Origin: Calamus simplicifolius
Lineage: Eukaryota; Streptophyta; Magnoliopsida; Arecales; Arecaceae
Direction: 5' to 3'
DNA: 64,000 nucleotides
Assembly (NCBI GenBank): GCA_900491605.1
Contig: UESW01003835.1
Coordinates: 702,834 to 766,833, forward strand
Shown here: in pieces, positions 20,163-32,136 of the stretch
How the letters are laid out: the number at the start of each line of letters is the position of its first letter
Position numbering within the stretch: the first letter of the stretch is position 1
Program-made: the position numbers and the translations under genes
Notes under the pieces: generated by a model
Seen by the model: only the letters and a program-made list of their open reading frames with translations
The model's database searches: none
What the model was told of the DNA's origin: nothing

Positions 20163-22161
20163 TGTAGGGAGAAATAGTCTCCGAGGCATGCATATTTTTA
20201 AAAATTGATAACTATTATCATTGCGGAAATTAAAAGATTACATATTAATCTATCTAATATGCATCAAGATCATATCTTTGCCTATATATTCAGGGTCGTT
20301 TGATCTAAAATATGGATAAAAATATCAAGATCATATCTTGATCTTCAAGATGACTAGTCACACTATTATCTTGAAGCCTGCCTTAAGATATAGGGATCAA
20401 ATCACTTACCTTAAGAACAGTAGGTAAATCCTTATTGCTCTGCAGCCGTTCAATCGTTCGGCCTCTAGTATCGTCCATGCAAAGCCCTGATTGATCAGAT
20501 TTTCGGGAGTGCTAGCTCGCGAAAAATAGCTTTGCTGATCTTGAATCCTCTCACTTGAATCTTCCTCCAAGATCCACCAGGCTTCCGCTAACACCAGAAT
20601 CACCAGGATTTTTTATTCTAACATTTTAGAATTACAATCCACGATAATTTAGAATTACAATTCATGACAAATCGTGTATTGTTATTCTTTTTTGTTCTGT
20701 GTTCTCTGGTGAGGGAATGCCCTCTATTTATAGTCTCGATTTAGCCTTGACATTTAATTCTGACATTTAAGAATCCATCGTTTGGCAAAGCGAAGAGACG
20801 CCGAAGGCGCGGCGCTTGGTTTAATTCCGACGTTCGAAGAAAACCAAGGAGTCGCAACGTTTGGTTTAGTTCCGTCGTTCGGAGAAAACCAAAGAGACGA
20901 GGGATAAATCCGACGTTCGGTAAATAAATGTCATGCATTAAATTCTATCTCATGAGATAAGATTTTAGCCATCTCATCATATGAGATCCTATTTGAGATT
21001 TGGGTTCTGATTTGAATTTATTCGACTTAACCCACATAGATCATGGTCCAAGCCCAAATCAAATTTGGCTAGTCCTGAATCTATTTAAATCCAAATCAAG
21101 TCTAATTTCAAATCAATATTTGAAATTGACTAGTCCTTCTAATAGACTTAAACCAAATTGAATCTTATTCACTTGTACTTAACCCAATTGAGATAATTCA
21201 ATCAATCAAATTGATTAATTAAATCATATACGATTCTCAATCGTTGATCAGCAAATAGATCATCCTAGGAAACTTCTATGCGTGTGACTCTCTAGGTTCG
21301 AACCTAAGCCGGTAGCATAGAAACAACTTTCTATACTAATCGATGTGCCCATCTAGCAATGGAACCCGACGTCCGGATAGGTCGAAGAGTTGCCGAGCAA
21401 ACTCCAAGAACCCTAAGAAACAGTTACCGTATAATTCATCCTCTTGACCACAAATGCTAAGGATGGCTTAAGAGCCTGTCAACTCTAAATAGCAAATCCA
21501 TAAAGTGATTTCAATTTAGTGATCATGTGACTTTCACATGAAGTGCCTTGGCCAAGGTCTTGCTAAATTGAAACACAAGCATTTCTCCTTTTAACGGGAT
21601 AGGTCAAATTCCATCTTGATCCACAACTGACTACCACAAGTACTTGACTGCACCCAGTAACCTTTCGTAGCTGGATTAGAAATCCAGGTGGTCCGGCACC
21701 TAAGTACAATGAGTTGCTTGTAAGCCACTGGTTGTGATCTTCAGGTCTGAAGGATACTTATACCTATCTTCTCGGATTAACTCTTGACAGCAGAGTATCC
21801 GAAATGAGTCACGTTCGGTGAAATGTACTCCTACACTTTCACCTGTATGTCATACCAGTGTCTCTACACTCCTTGGTTAAGAGGACAACCAACAAATATG
21901 ATATACAACATCCTATAATTGATAGTACTATGGCCCTGTCATAGTATATCATTTGGTCGCGAACTCTTTTAAGGACCTTCAAAGATAAATCCTCCTTTAT
22001 CGTGAAGGAAGATCCTAAGGGCTTCATTACTTTCAGGAGTATTAAGAAGATGTTCTTGTAATGAATAAACTGCCAAATAACTTTTATTAATATATCAATT
22101 TATATATAATTTACATTAGCACAATCATCAAATGATTGGCTTTAGGATACAATTCCCAACA
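20163..22161 (-). repeat. 3' LTR of copia element C
   Basis: It starts TGTAGGGAGAAATAG and ends CAATTCCCAACA on the plus strand. A TATA-like TATAAATA (minus strand) is at 20725-20732. Small differences from 27766-29758 include GATAAAAATATC against GCATATAAAAC near 20315 and scattered one-base changes. Confidence 0.96.
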
Positions 22162-22182
22162 AACTCCCACTTAGCCTAAAGC
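22162..22182 (-). other. Polypurine tract of copia element C
   Basis: The minus strand reads GGCTAAGTGGGAGTT immediately before the LTR start TGTTGGGAATTG, the expected plus-strand primer position. Confidence 0.8.
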
Positions 22183-25100
22183 CACTCATTACAGTATCTA
22201 ATACCCATCTTCAACTTATAGTTGTCAAACTCCTTGATGCTGAGTGCTTTAGTAAATGGGTCACCTAGGTTTTCCTTTCCATCAATCTTCTGAAGATTTA
22301 TGTCACCTCGGTCTACAATCTCTCGAATAAGATGAAACCGGCGCAGTATGTGCTTGGTGCGCTGATGTGCTTGTGGTTCCTTTGCTTGAGCTATGGCACC
22401 AGTGCTGTCACTGTACAACAGGACTGGTCCATCTATGGAAGGTGTCACTCCAAGCTCAGAGATGAACTTTCACAGCCATACAGCTTCTTTTGCATCATCT
22501 GATGCAGCGATGTACTCTGCCTCGCACATCGAATCTGCCACTGTATGTTGCTTGAAACTTTTCCAGCAAACAACTCCACCATTTAGGATAAACACGAAAC
22601 CCGATACACTTTTGCTATCATCATGATCTGATTAAAAACTGGAATCAGTATATCCAACAAGTTTCAAATAAGACTCTCCATAGACTAACCACTGGTCCTT
22701 AGTATTTCTCAAATACTTAAGGATTGTCTTAACAACTTGCCAGTGTTTTTCTCCTGGATCAGATTGGTATCTACTCACTACTCCTAGTGAGTATGCCACA
22801 TCTGGTCTTGTACATGTCATGGTGTACATAATCGATCCCACTGCCGAAGCATATGGAATTCGACTCATACGTTCTCTTTCATTAGGAGTTGTCGACAATC
22901 CTTCTTAGAAAGATGAATTCCATGGCCTATCGGAAGATAGCCTTTCTTGGAATTCTCCATGCTAAACCTCTTTAGCACTGTGTCAATGTACGTAGATTGG
23001 GATAAACCAAGCATCCTCTTAGATCTATCTCTATAGATCTTCATCCCTAGGATGTATGATGCTTCTCCCAGATCTTTTATGGAGAATTGTGATGATAACC
23101 ATGTCTTTATTCCTTGTAATGCAGGATATCATTCCGATTAAGAGAATATCATCCACATATAATACAAGAAATACAATAACGGAATCGTTAGCCCATTTAT
23201 AAATGCAAGGTTCTTCTTTATTCTTAATAAAGCCATAAGATTTGATCACTTTATCAAATCGTATGTTCCAACTCCTAGATGCTTGCTTAAGTCCATAAAT
23301 AGACTTCTGTAGCCTGCACACTTTAGACTCGTCTTCAGATATAAAACCTTCAGGCTGTATCATATACACCTATTCTTCTAAATCACCATTTAGAAAAGCG
23401 GTTTTAACATCCATCTGCCAAATCTCATAATCAAAGTGTGCTGCTATAGCTAGCATAATCCGAATGGATTTCAGCATTGCCACAGGAGAAAACGTTTCGT
23501 CATAGTCAATACCATAATGTTGACGATACCCCTTGGCAACCAGACGTGCTTTATAGGTCTCTACCTTTCCGTCTGCGCCTCTTTTCCTCTTGAAAACCCA
23601 CTTACACCCTATGGGTTTTATCCCTTCGGGTGGGTCAACTAATGTCCATACATTATTGTCCTTCATGGAATCAAGTTCGGATTTCATGGCATCAAGCCAT
23701 TTATTAGAGTCAGTCCTTTGCATAGCATCCATATAGGTGATCAGATCCTCGTTGTTCTCATCGAGTTCAACAGGATCATCGTTCTGGACCAAGAAACCCA
23801 AGTATCTGTCCGGTTGATGTGGTACTCTACCAGATCACCTTAATGGTGCATCTAAAATGGGTTTTGAGTTTGATCTAATCAACTCAGATTCTAGGGGTTC
23901 ACTGGTTTGTGTTGTTCCTTCTACTTGATAAACTTTCTCAAGTTCAACATTAGAGCTATTTGTTCCTTCACTAAGGAACTCCTTTTCAAGAAAAACTGCT
24001 CTATTACTAATGAACAACTTTTGTTCTTCAGTATTGTAGAAGTAATATCCTTTTGTTTCTTTCGGATAGCCGATGAAAAAATATTTGTCAGATTTGGGTT
24101 CAAGTTTGTCTGATTTTGCACGTTTCACATAAGTCGGACACCCCCAGACTCTCAGATAGGTAATAACCGGTTTATGTCCATACCACATCTCATGTGGAGT
24201 TTTAGAAACAGACTTACTTGGAACCTTATTAAGAATATGACAAGCTGATTCTAATGCGTATCCCCAAAATGATATTGGCAAGCTTGCAAAACCCATCATG
24301 GACCGAACCATGTCTAACAGAGTTCGATTCCTTCTTTCCGACACACCGTTATGTTGCGGTGTTCAGGAGGAGTCCATTGGGAGAGAATCCCATTCTCCTT
24401 TAAATATGTCACAAATTCATTGGAAAGGTATTCGCCTCCTCGATCTGATCGAAGGGTCTTAATACATTTTTCTGTTTTTTTTCTACTTCTTTATGATATA
24501 GTTTGAACATTTCAAACGATTCAGATTTATGTCGCATGAGATAGACATAACCGAACCTAGAAAGGTCATATGTAAAAGTAATGAAGTAGTAGTATCCACC
24601 TTTGGCACAAGTGCTCATTGGTCCACATACATCAGTATGTACTAGACCCAATAGCTCTTTGGCTCTTTCACCTTTTTCAGTAAAAGATGACTTGGTCATT
24701 TTACCAAGAAGACATGATTCACATGTAGTTAATGATTCACAATCATCAACTCGAAGGATGCCCTCCTGAGTTAACTTGTTTAATCTGTTCTTGTTGATAT
24801 GAGATGGTGCCAAAGATAAATATCTGTGACATCAGTTGTTCTAGGACGCTTACTTGATTGGTACACTACATTCACAGGCTGTGATAATATATAATGCCAT
24901 TAGATAAATGCCCAGTCATTACAGTGACTCCATTCATAATGATATTCAAAGTAACATCCTTTATTAAAATTTCATAATTATTTTTGGCCAGAAGGCCTAC
25001 AGAAATTAGGTTCAATAAGAATGTTGGGCAAAAATGATAATCATTTAGTATAATGACATTTCTATTGAAAACTATTTCAAGAACTCCTAATGCCAGTACT

Positions 25101-25250
25101 GGAACTAATCTTCCATCGCCGACATTTAGGAATATTTCATTGTCCTCAAATTTCTGGTGACCTGTAGTCCCTGCAATGAATTACAAATGTTAAAAGGACT
25201 CCCGGTATCCAATACCCAGGTCTGATTATCATATACAGAAAAATTACAAT
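22176..25250 (-). pseudogene. Copia pol of element C (protease, integrase, reverse transcriptase, RNase H)
   Basis: In coding order: a pre-integrase zinc region and integrase start (24409-24813, with CESCLLGKMTKSSF and VHTDVCGPM). Next the integrase C-terminal part (23835-24344: RRNRTLLDMVRSMM, WGCPTYVK). Reverse transcriptase follows (23031-23801: WVFKRKRGADGKVETYKARL, QMDVKTAFLNGDLEE, SIYGLKQASR, the catalytic YVDD), then its connection (22632-22898: SAVGSIMY, TRPDVAYSLG). RNase H comes last (22176-22448: LLYSDSTGAIAQA, HQRTKHI). Domain order integrase-RT-RNase H defines copia. Breaks lie near 24360, 23815, 23090 and 22620; the protease is hard to read. It cannot make an intact polyprotein. 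Confidence 0.93.
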
Positions 25251-25337
25251 GTGTTATATATAAATACCTTGTTGAGCAACATCTTGCTCCTTTTTCTTCT
25301 TTGGCCTGTTTGGATCAAGTGTAATAATGTAAAGAGG

Positions 25338-25415
25338 ACAGTTCCTCTTCCAGTGCCCTTGCATCTTGCAGTGAAAGCATTCAGCTTGACTTTTATCAAC
25401 TTTCTTCTTCTGCAT
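25338..25415 (-). pseudogene. Zinc-knuckle segment of copia C gag
   Basis: The minus strand encodes CFHCKMQGHWKRNC (CX2CX4HX4C), the nucleocapsid RNA-binding knuckle. An in-frame TAG at the 25416 boundary cuts it from the rest of gag; the frame is otherwise continuous. Confidence 0.9.
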
Positions 25416-26132
25416 CTAACCCCTTATAGATGTCCTAGCATGTTGCATCCTTTTATTATTCTTTTTCTTCTTCCCCTTCCCAAAGGGTTTATTCCCTACC
25501 TTAGATCCTTCAACCACATTAACCAAACCCTTAGAGAGCTGGTTATCCTTCTCAAAGTTCTGTAACAACCCCAAAAAACCGTGGTAGTTGACTGCAGGCT
25601 TTGTCATTCGAAAATGAGTAAGGAAAGGTTGAAAGGATGGAGGCAAGGAATTCAGGATCGCATCTTTTCCCAACTGCTCATGTAAGGGAAAGCCGATCTT
25701 GCTTAGGAGTTCTATCTTCTCGATCATGTACAATACATGATCAGTGACAGGAGATCCATCTCTCATTCGAGCATTGAAAATAGCACAACTAGTCTTGTGC
25801 CTTTCAACATCGTCGGGTGTGCCGAAAGATTCATTCAACACTTGAATGATTTCTTCTGGCTGAGCATTCTCGAACCGGCGATCGAATTCATCGTTCATTG
25901 CTGCTAACATGATACAACTCATGCTAGTTCTATCATTGAGCCACTTCTGATAAGTGTCTCTCTCAGAACTTTGGATGTTTGCATCAGGTATCTTTGGTGC
26001 AGGATTATTCAGAATATATAGAATCCTCTCATGCTCAAGGACGATCTTAAGTTTTCTGAACCAGCTATTGAAATTGGAACCATTCAATTTGTCACTATCC
26101 AATAGGGACCTTAATGATAAATTAGTGGCCAT
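25416..26132 (-). CDS. Copia gag of element C, intact up to a premature stop
   Basis: The frame starts MATNLSLRSLLDSDKLNG and continues NFNSWFRKLKIVLEHERI, the gag helical domain of copia elements (UBN2 / Retrotran_gag_2 type). It extends about 238 residues to a Lys-rich end. It forms the capsid in particles in the cytoplasm. The start used is the second in-frame Met, which matches the usual gag N-terminus; the upstream ATG at 26141 adds only three residues. A TAG then separates it from the zinc knuckle, so the product would lack nucleocapsid and pol. Confidence 0.9.
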   Translation of the reverse strand: MATNLSLRSLLDSDKLNGSNFNSWFRKLKIVLEHERILYILNNPAPKIPDANIQSSERDTYQKWLNDRTSMSCIMLAAMNDEFDRRFENAQPEEIIQVLNESFGTPDDVERHKTSCAIFNARMRDGSPVTDHVLYMIEKIELLSKIGFPLHEQLGKDAILNSLPPSFQPFLTHFRMTKPAVNYHGFLGLLQNFEKDNQLSKGLVNVVEGSKVGNKPFGKGKKKKNNKRMQHARTSIRG

Positions 26133-26159
26133 GTTCTGCATAAGGAAAAACTAAAGTTT

Positions 26160-27746
26160 ATTAGTATATAAATTGATTCAGTCTAAAGACTTGGACTTTA
26201 GTCTAAAGATTCTTCCACTATTTTGTTCAAATTGGCAGCCTCTACACCCCAATTCGAAGAATTATTCTTAATTCTTTAGCGGGCACTAAGATCTACATAA
26301 ACTACATACAGGCCCAAGTGAAGCTTGGCTAACCCATATGCATCTAAGAGTAGGTTCAAAACCAATTGTTTCCCCAAACAATTCTTAGTGTTCAGTTTTT
26401 GCCCCATGTACCTCTTCAGCAGGCATGAAGTGCCTCCACTGAAAGTTCTGGTTATGTCCAACCATTAAATGATATAATCAGTGTAACCTATCAATAGACA
26501 ACCAAGCCCGAGTGAAGCTCGGCTCACCTGACTGTTTATTTAATAGTTACGCTAACTTATCATATAATAAATGATAATTCCGATGGTTGACAAGCACCAG
26601 GCATGGAGTGCCTCCAATGATTATCAAGACATCGGACTCATTATCACCCACCTTAATGGGAGGCTATGATCTAGTTATCATATAACTATTTCATTTTAAG
26701 GACCTAATAATTTTAGAGGATTTTAATAATATAAAGATAAATTGACTAATCAAGTTCTCCCACTGAATCTATAAAATCGGTAGAATAAATAAGATTAAGT
26801 CAGGTTAAGTGGTACCTAAATCAGTCATACTGATTCCTTACAGGCATGGGTCAATCCGAATCAGGTAAATGATCTGAATCATAAATGGTTCACCACAATG
26901 ACCAGGTGAGAGAGATCGATGGGAGGGATATGCCATTAACTCGTTAAAGACGCATCAATACGAGTAGCTCCCAATTAAAAACCATTCGATCGTTGATCCT
27001 AGAGCAACCTGCCATCCCACCTTGACATCATATGGTTAACCAATTCTGATTTGACCATCTAATAGATTCATGCTCAACCACGGAGCCTAATCTACTTTCA
27101 TTTGGTTTAATCAAAGAGAAGGACTTGATCAACTACAACTATTGTTTGATTTAGAGCATTCTTAACCTAATCTAATTAGATTTGAACAAATACTCTTTTA
27201 GTCCAGTTGATTTAAACCTTAGAGTCTAACCCTTTATGGACCCAATTTAGCTAACCCAAATGATTAAATATATTTCATGTTAACATGTCATATATTTCAA
27301 TCAAGCATAATGTTACTACTCATAATTCCTATATTTAGATCATATCTAAAAAAATTATGAACTAATATTTGACATTCAAATAAAACTCTCATAAATATTT
27401 GTATGTTTCATAACATAGACATCATGCCATCATATATCATATTTATGTTTTTATACTAAACATGCAAATATTATGGTTTTATACAACATCAATATGTATC
27501 AAATATAAAATATCTTGAGAGTGTGTGTAATCTTTGTTTTGATGCCAAAGCACATTTAAATTTTCTTTAAACAAAGCATCAACTATAAAACAATCGCACG
27601 GCAATATGTCACAGAATACCTTATTGAATGAGGTAATTTGGATTTTAATCCACCTGTGACCATATGGCCTGTGATAAGTTTTAGCCATAATTACACAATT
27701 AATGAGAATATTAATTTACATGCAATAAATTAGATCATTAACGAAA
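26160..27746. other. 5' untranslated leader of copia element C
   Basis: About 1.6 kb lies between the primer site and gag. It is AT-rich with no supported gene. It includes repeated phrases such as CAGGCATGAAGTGCCTCCA (26419) and CAGGCATGGAGTGCCTCCA (26601), each followed by a ~180-bp related context, so part of the leader is an old duplication. Confidence 0.6.
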
Positions 27747-27765
27747 CCATGGCTCTGATACCATT
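27747..27765 (-). other. Initiator-Met tRNA primer-binding site of copia element C
   Basis: Minus strand TGGTATCAGAGCCATGG, three bases inside the LTR end. It is the standard copia primer site in plants. Confidence 0.95.
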
Positions 27766-29758
27766 TGTAGGGAGAAATAGTCTCCGAGGCATGCATATTT
27801 TTAAAAATTGATAACTATTATCATTGCGGAAATTAAAAGATTACATATTAATCTATCTAATATGCATCAAGATCATATCTTTGCCTATATATTCAGGGTC
27901 GTTTGATCTAAAATATGCATATAAAACATCAAGATCATATCTTGATCTTCAAGATGACTAGTCACACTATTATCTTGAAGCTGCCTTAAGATCTAGGGAT
28001 CAAATCACTTACCTTAAGAACAGTAGGTAAATCCTTATTGCTCTGCAGCGTTCAATCGTCCGGCCTCTAGTATCGTCCACGCGAAGCCCCGAATGATCAG
28101 ATTTCTGGGAGTGCTAGCTCGCGAAAAATAGCTTTGCTGATCTTGAATCCTCTCACTTGAATCTTCCTCCAAGATCCACCAGACTTCTCTAACACCAGAA
28201 TCATCAGGATTTTCTATTCTAACATTTTAGAATTACAATCCACGACAATTTAGAATTACAATCCACGATCGTGTATTGTTATTCTATTTTTTGTTCTGTG
28301 TTTTCTGGTGAGGAAATGCCCTCTATTTATAGTCTCGATTTAGCCTTGACATTTAATTCTGACATTTAAGAATCCATCGTTTGGCAAAAGAAGAGACGCC
28401 GAAGGTGCGGCGCTTGGTTTAATTCCGACGTTCGGAGAAAACCAAAGAGTCACGGCGTTTGGTTTAGTTCCGTCGTTCGGAGAAAACCAAAGAGACGTAA
28501 ATCCGACGTTCGGTAAATAAATGTCATGCATTAAATTCTATCTCATGAGATGAGATTTTAGCCATCTCATCATATGAGATCCATATTCGAGAGGTTTGGG
28601 TTCTGATCTGAATTTATTTGACTTAACCCACATAGATCATGGTCCAAGCCCAAATCAAATTTGGCTAGTCCTGAATCTATTTAAATTCAAATCAAGTCTA
28701 ATTTCAAATCAATATTTGAAATTGACTTGTCCTTCTAATAGACTTAAACCAAATTGAATCTTATTCAATTGTACTTAACCCAATTGAGATAATTCAATCA
28801 ATCAAATTGATTAATTAAATCATATACGATTCTCAATCGTTGATCAGCAAATAGATCATCCTAGAAACTTCTATGCGTGTGACTCTCTAGGTTCGAACCT
28901 AAGCCGGTAGCATAGAAACAACTTTCTATACTAATCGATGTGCCCATCTAGCAATGGAACCCGACGTCCGGATAGGTCGAAGAGTTGCCGAGCAAACTCC
29001 AAGAACCCTAAGAAACAGTTACCGTATAATTCATCCTCTTGACCACAAATGCTAAGGATGGCTTAAGAGCCTGTCAACTCTAAATAGCAAATCCATAAAG
29101 TGATTTCAACTTTAGTGATCATGTGACTTTCACATGAAGTGCCTTGGCCAAGGTCTTGCTAAATTGAAACACAAGCATTTCTCCTTTTAACGGGATAGGT
29201 CAAATTCCATCTTGATCCACAACTGACTACCACAAGTACTTGACTGCACCCAGTAACCTTTCGTAGCTGGATTAGAAATCCAGGTGGTCCGGCACCTAAG
29301 TACAATGAGTTGCTTGTAAGCCACTGGTTGTGATCTTCAGGTCTGAAGGATACTTATACCTATCTTCTCGGATTAACTCTTGACAGTAGAGTATCCAGAA
29401 ATGAGTCACGTTCGGTGAAATGTACTCCTACACTTTCACCTGTATGTCATACCAGTGTCTCTACACTCCTTGGTTAAGAGGATAACCAACAAATATGATA
29501 TACAACGTCCTATAATTGATAGTACTATGGCCCTGTCATAGTATATCATTTGGTCGCGAACTCTTTTAAGGACCTTCTAAAGATAAATCCTCCTTTATCG
29601 TGAGGAAGATCCTAAGGGCTTCATTACTTTCAGGAGTATTAAGAAGATGTTCTTGTAATGAATAAACTGCCAAATAACTTTTATTAATATATCAATTTAT
29701 ATACAATTTACATCAGCACAATCATCAAATGATTGACTTTAGGATACAATTCCCAACA
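27766..29758 (-). repeat. 5' LTR of copia element C
   Basis: Pair of 20163-22161, with the TATA-like sequence at 28324-28331 (minus strand). It is directly followed by the GCCGA target duplication. Confidence 0.96.
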
Positions 29759-29763
29759 GCCGA

Positions 29764-30304
29764 GGGATCAAGGAAGAGACCTCGGTCCCGATTGCCACTT
29801 GCGCCCCAAAACGTCCCCAGACTTCCTACTCTATCGCCACCTCCCCGTCAATCTCCTACACTACCGCTGCCGCCGCCGCCGCCGCCACAACGGTCTCCTA
29901 CACCATTACCGCCACGGTGATCTTCCACACCACTGCCGTCATCAGAGCCCATTAATCTGACTACGGGCACGCCGCTCAAGGAGTCAAGGGCCCACATCAT
30001 CCGGCCGGCCGAGCCTTCCGATCCGTTGATCACTGAGCCGATCCCGAGGGATGCGCCTCAGGCCAGCAGAGGGGCGTCTATCGATAGGAGGCATAAGGCC
30101 ATAGTCGGCTACAAGGCCCGCACCACCGCGTTCGAGCCCACAGGGGACAAGATGGGGCCGATCCCCTCACGGCCTTCTCTTATGAACCACCCCCACCTCG
30201 CCGAGAAACTACTGTTGGCGGCATCCACTTCCGCTATTTGGGAGGAGATCAAGCGGACCAACTCCCGTACTCTCTTCAAGGATTGCTAGGCGGCCCTGCT
30301 CCGG
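29764..30304 (+). pseudogene. Antisense gene of element B, exon 2, right piece
   Basis: This is the remainder of the exon interrupted by element C. It is Pro/Arg-rich with a CCGCCG low-complexity stretch (about 29867-29890), then a conserved-looking end (HPHLAEKLLLAASTSAIWEE) close to the donor CTCCGG|GTAAGT at 30305 (phase 0). In D the corresponding exon is also a low-complexity linker followed by a short conserved helix and a phase-0 donor. Several frame changes are needed to read it through. Confidence 0.65.
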
Positions 30305-30384
30305 GTAAGTGACCATTTATATCTTGACCCTGTTCGCTCTTCACATGCTTGCTCTTTGTGATTGACATCGGTCTTGCTGTGCAG

Positions 30385-31143
30385 GTGGTAAATGTTTTCA
30401 ACTATACGCAGACTCTTGCCGCTAGCGGGGAGCAACAACTTAGTTGCTGCCATCGGGAGGTTTTTGAGTACCAAGACCGGGCCGCAAAAGCTGAAGACGC
30501 TCTTAAGCTAACTCTGGCTGGGGAGGCGGAGAGGCTTGAGATAGTTCGGTCTTAGGCGCGAGCCGAGTCGGCGGCGGTGCAAAACCAAATGCGCAAGGCC
30601 CTCGAGTGCGCCCTCACGGCCAAGGGGAAGTTGATGGCCATCGAGGTGGAATTGGCCGATGTCAAGGCCCAGCTCGAGGCAAAGAAGTCCGAGCTAAAAT
30701 CTGCTGAGAAGAAGACCGAAATCGCCGAGGAGGTGGCCCGCCTAGCTAACATCAAAATTGCCGAGGCCACGGAGGCGGTGAAGGCCGCCGACAGGAAATC
30801 AGTTGAGGCTGAAGCGGCGGCTAGGGTCACTGAGGAGAAGGCGGCCAATGCCATTGAAAGAGCCATGGAGAGCTACCGAAGCTCTCAGGTCTTCGTCGAG
30901 GAGGTGGCTGAAGCTGCGGCCGGTGCCTACCTCCATGGTTTTTATGACTGCCGAGACAAGGCAGTGAGGGTCTTTGGCACTGAAGGCCTTAAAGACTTGG
31001 AACCCGATGAAGATCTTGAGGACGGGGAGATTGACCATGGCTCCGTTCCGGCCGACAATGCTACCCCCCAGCAAACGCTGCTCCGGCAGAGAACTGAAGA
31101 CCCGCTTGCGGTCTCAGCTTTTTCTTTACTTTTTCCTATTTAG
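30385..31143 (+). pseudogene. Antisense gene of element B, exon 3 (coiled coil)
   Basis: After the acceptor TTGCTGTGCAG (intron 30305-30384) the frame begins VVNVFNYTQTLAASGEQQ. It runs with a single TAG at 30553-30555 to the stop at 31141. About 190 residues are Ala/Glu/Lys-rich heptads (long coiled coil), then HGFYDCRDKAVRVF and an acidic tail. D's exon 3 shows the same plan, with GFQDCKDKIQELYD before an acidic end. A coiled coil suggests self-association or binding to another element protein; that is inference. Confidence 0.78.
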
Positions 31144-31679
31144 CAATGTACTCAAGTCCGACTATGGTCGGCATTTTGTAAGAGCTTAGTTGATCAATGA
31201 AAAGAAAGTATCTTTTGAAATTTGTGTTGGAATTACTAATTCTTTCCTTTTTCTTTTGTTCAATGTTATCGATACTTGGCTCCCCCAACCGCTCGTCCAA
31301 GGTAATCTTTGGTGCCCGTAGGAGTTTTGTAGAATCACACCAACCCGATTGAAACAAGGTTTCTTATAGTTTAGCTGGAAACGTTTTGGGATCAATGTGC
31401 GTTGATTCTCGACCGCCGTCATTGGGTTGCCGACAAGTCGTAAGTATCGAGCTGGCTTCGAATAGTCTTGCGACTCTGAGCCTTCAGCATTATTTTGCTG
31501 AGAGGCTTCATAGTGTTGTCCGGCCAATAGGGCTTTACGTGCCATCCCGTTGACAGGCAGTTAATGCCGTCTTGTGGGAGCAACCCGAGACTGGGCCAGA
31601 GAGCCTTTTAACCCCGAAGGGCAACCTGAGGGTGCTGCGACCAGGCTCAGGATCCTTTCAACCCTGAAGGGTGACCTGA
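31144..31679. other. Short 3' region between the convergent genes of element B
   Basis: This is non-coding on both strands, between the antisense stop at 31143 and the tandem array. It likely holds the 3' UTRs of the antisense gene and, from the other side, of gag-pol. Confidence 0.55.
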
Positions 31680-32030
31680 GGGTGCTGTGACCAGGCTCAG
31701 GCTCTGACGTTGGAGTCCGGCTTCCACGTCGTCACTAGAGTTGGGCTTTGGTGTGACGCGGGAGTCGGGCTTTGATGCCGATGTGGGAGTTGGGCTTTTG
31801 TGTCAACACTGGGTCGGGCTCTGGTGCCGACGCTGAAGTCGAGCTTCTGCACCGACGCGGGAGTCGGGCTTGGGTGCCGATGCTGAAGTTGGGCTTTTAT
31901 GCCGATGCTGGAGTCGGGCTTTTGTGCCGACGCTGGAGTCGGGCTTTGGTGCCAACGCTGGAGTCGGGCTTTGATGCCAACGCTGGAGTCAGGCTTTGGT
32001 GCCGACGCTGAAGGCGGGCTTTTGCCACGT
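31680..32030. repeat. ~27 bp hairpin array downstream of pol in element B
   Basis: About 12 units of the type GGAGTCGGGCTTTGGTGCCGA followed by CGCT. Most can pair GTCGG with CCGAC across a GCTTTGGTG-like loop. The variant near 31784-31805 pairs GTTG with CAAC, changing both arms. The same position in D is filled by a related array, whose units read CAGCGTCGGCAATAAAGACC. Confidence 0.85.
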
Positions 32031-32136
32031 GGTCATAGAACAGAGAGGCAATGCGAAATAATGCAGAGAAGTGCACTTTTATTTCAATAATTTGAAGGAT
32101 GATGTATTCAAACCTACGAACATTCAGTCGAGTACA

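Larger units (their letters stand above)
20163..29758 (-). mobile_element. Ty1/copia LTR retrotransposon C, inserted in element B
   Basis: LTRs 20163-22161 and 27766-29758 (1999 and 1993 bp) are nearly identical. The 5-bp target duplication GCCGA is exact (20158-20162 and 29759-29763). On the minus strand TGGTATCAGAGCCATGG follows the right LTR, the usual initiator-Met tRNA primer site, and a polypurine tract AAGTGGGAGTT precedes the left LTR. Gag and pol remnants fill the interior with premature stops and frameshifts. LTR similarity suggests a fairly recent insertion into exon 2 of B's antisense gene. Confidence 0.97.

Noticed and set aside
30552..30866. Minus-strand Ala/Ser-rich frame within exon 3 of the B antisense gene
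   Set aside because: It is the shadow of the Ala/Glu/Lys coiled-coil frame on the other strand.
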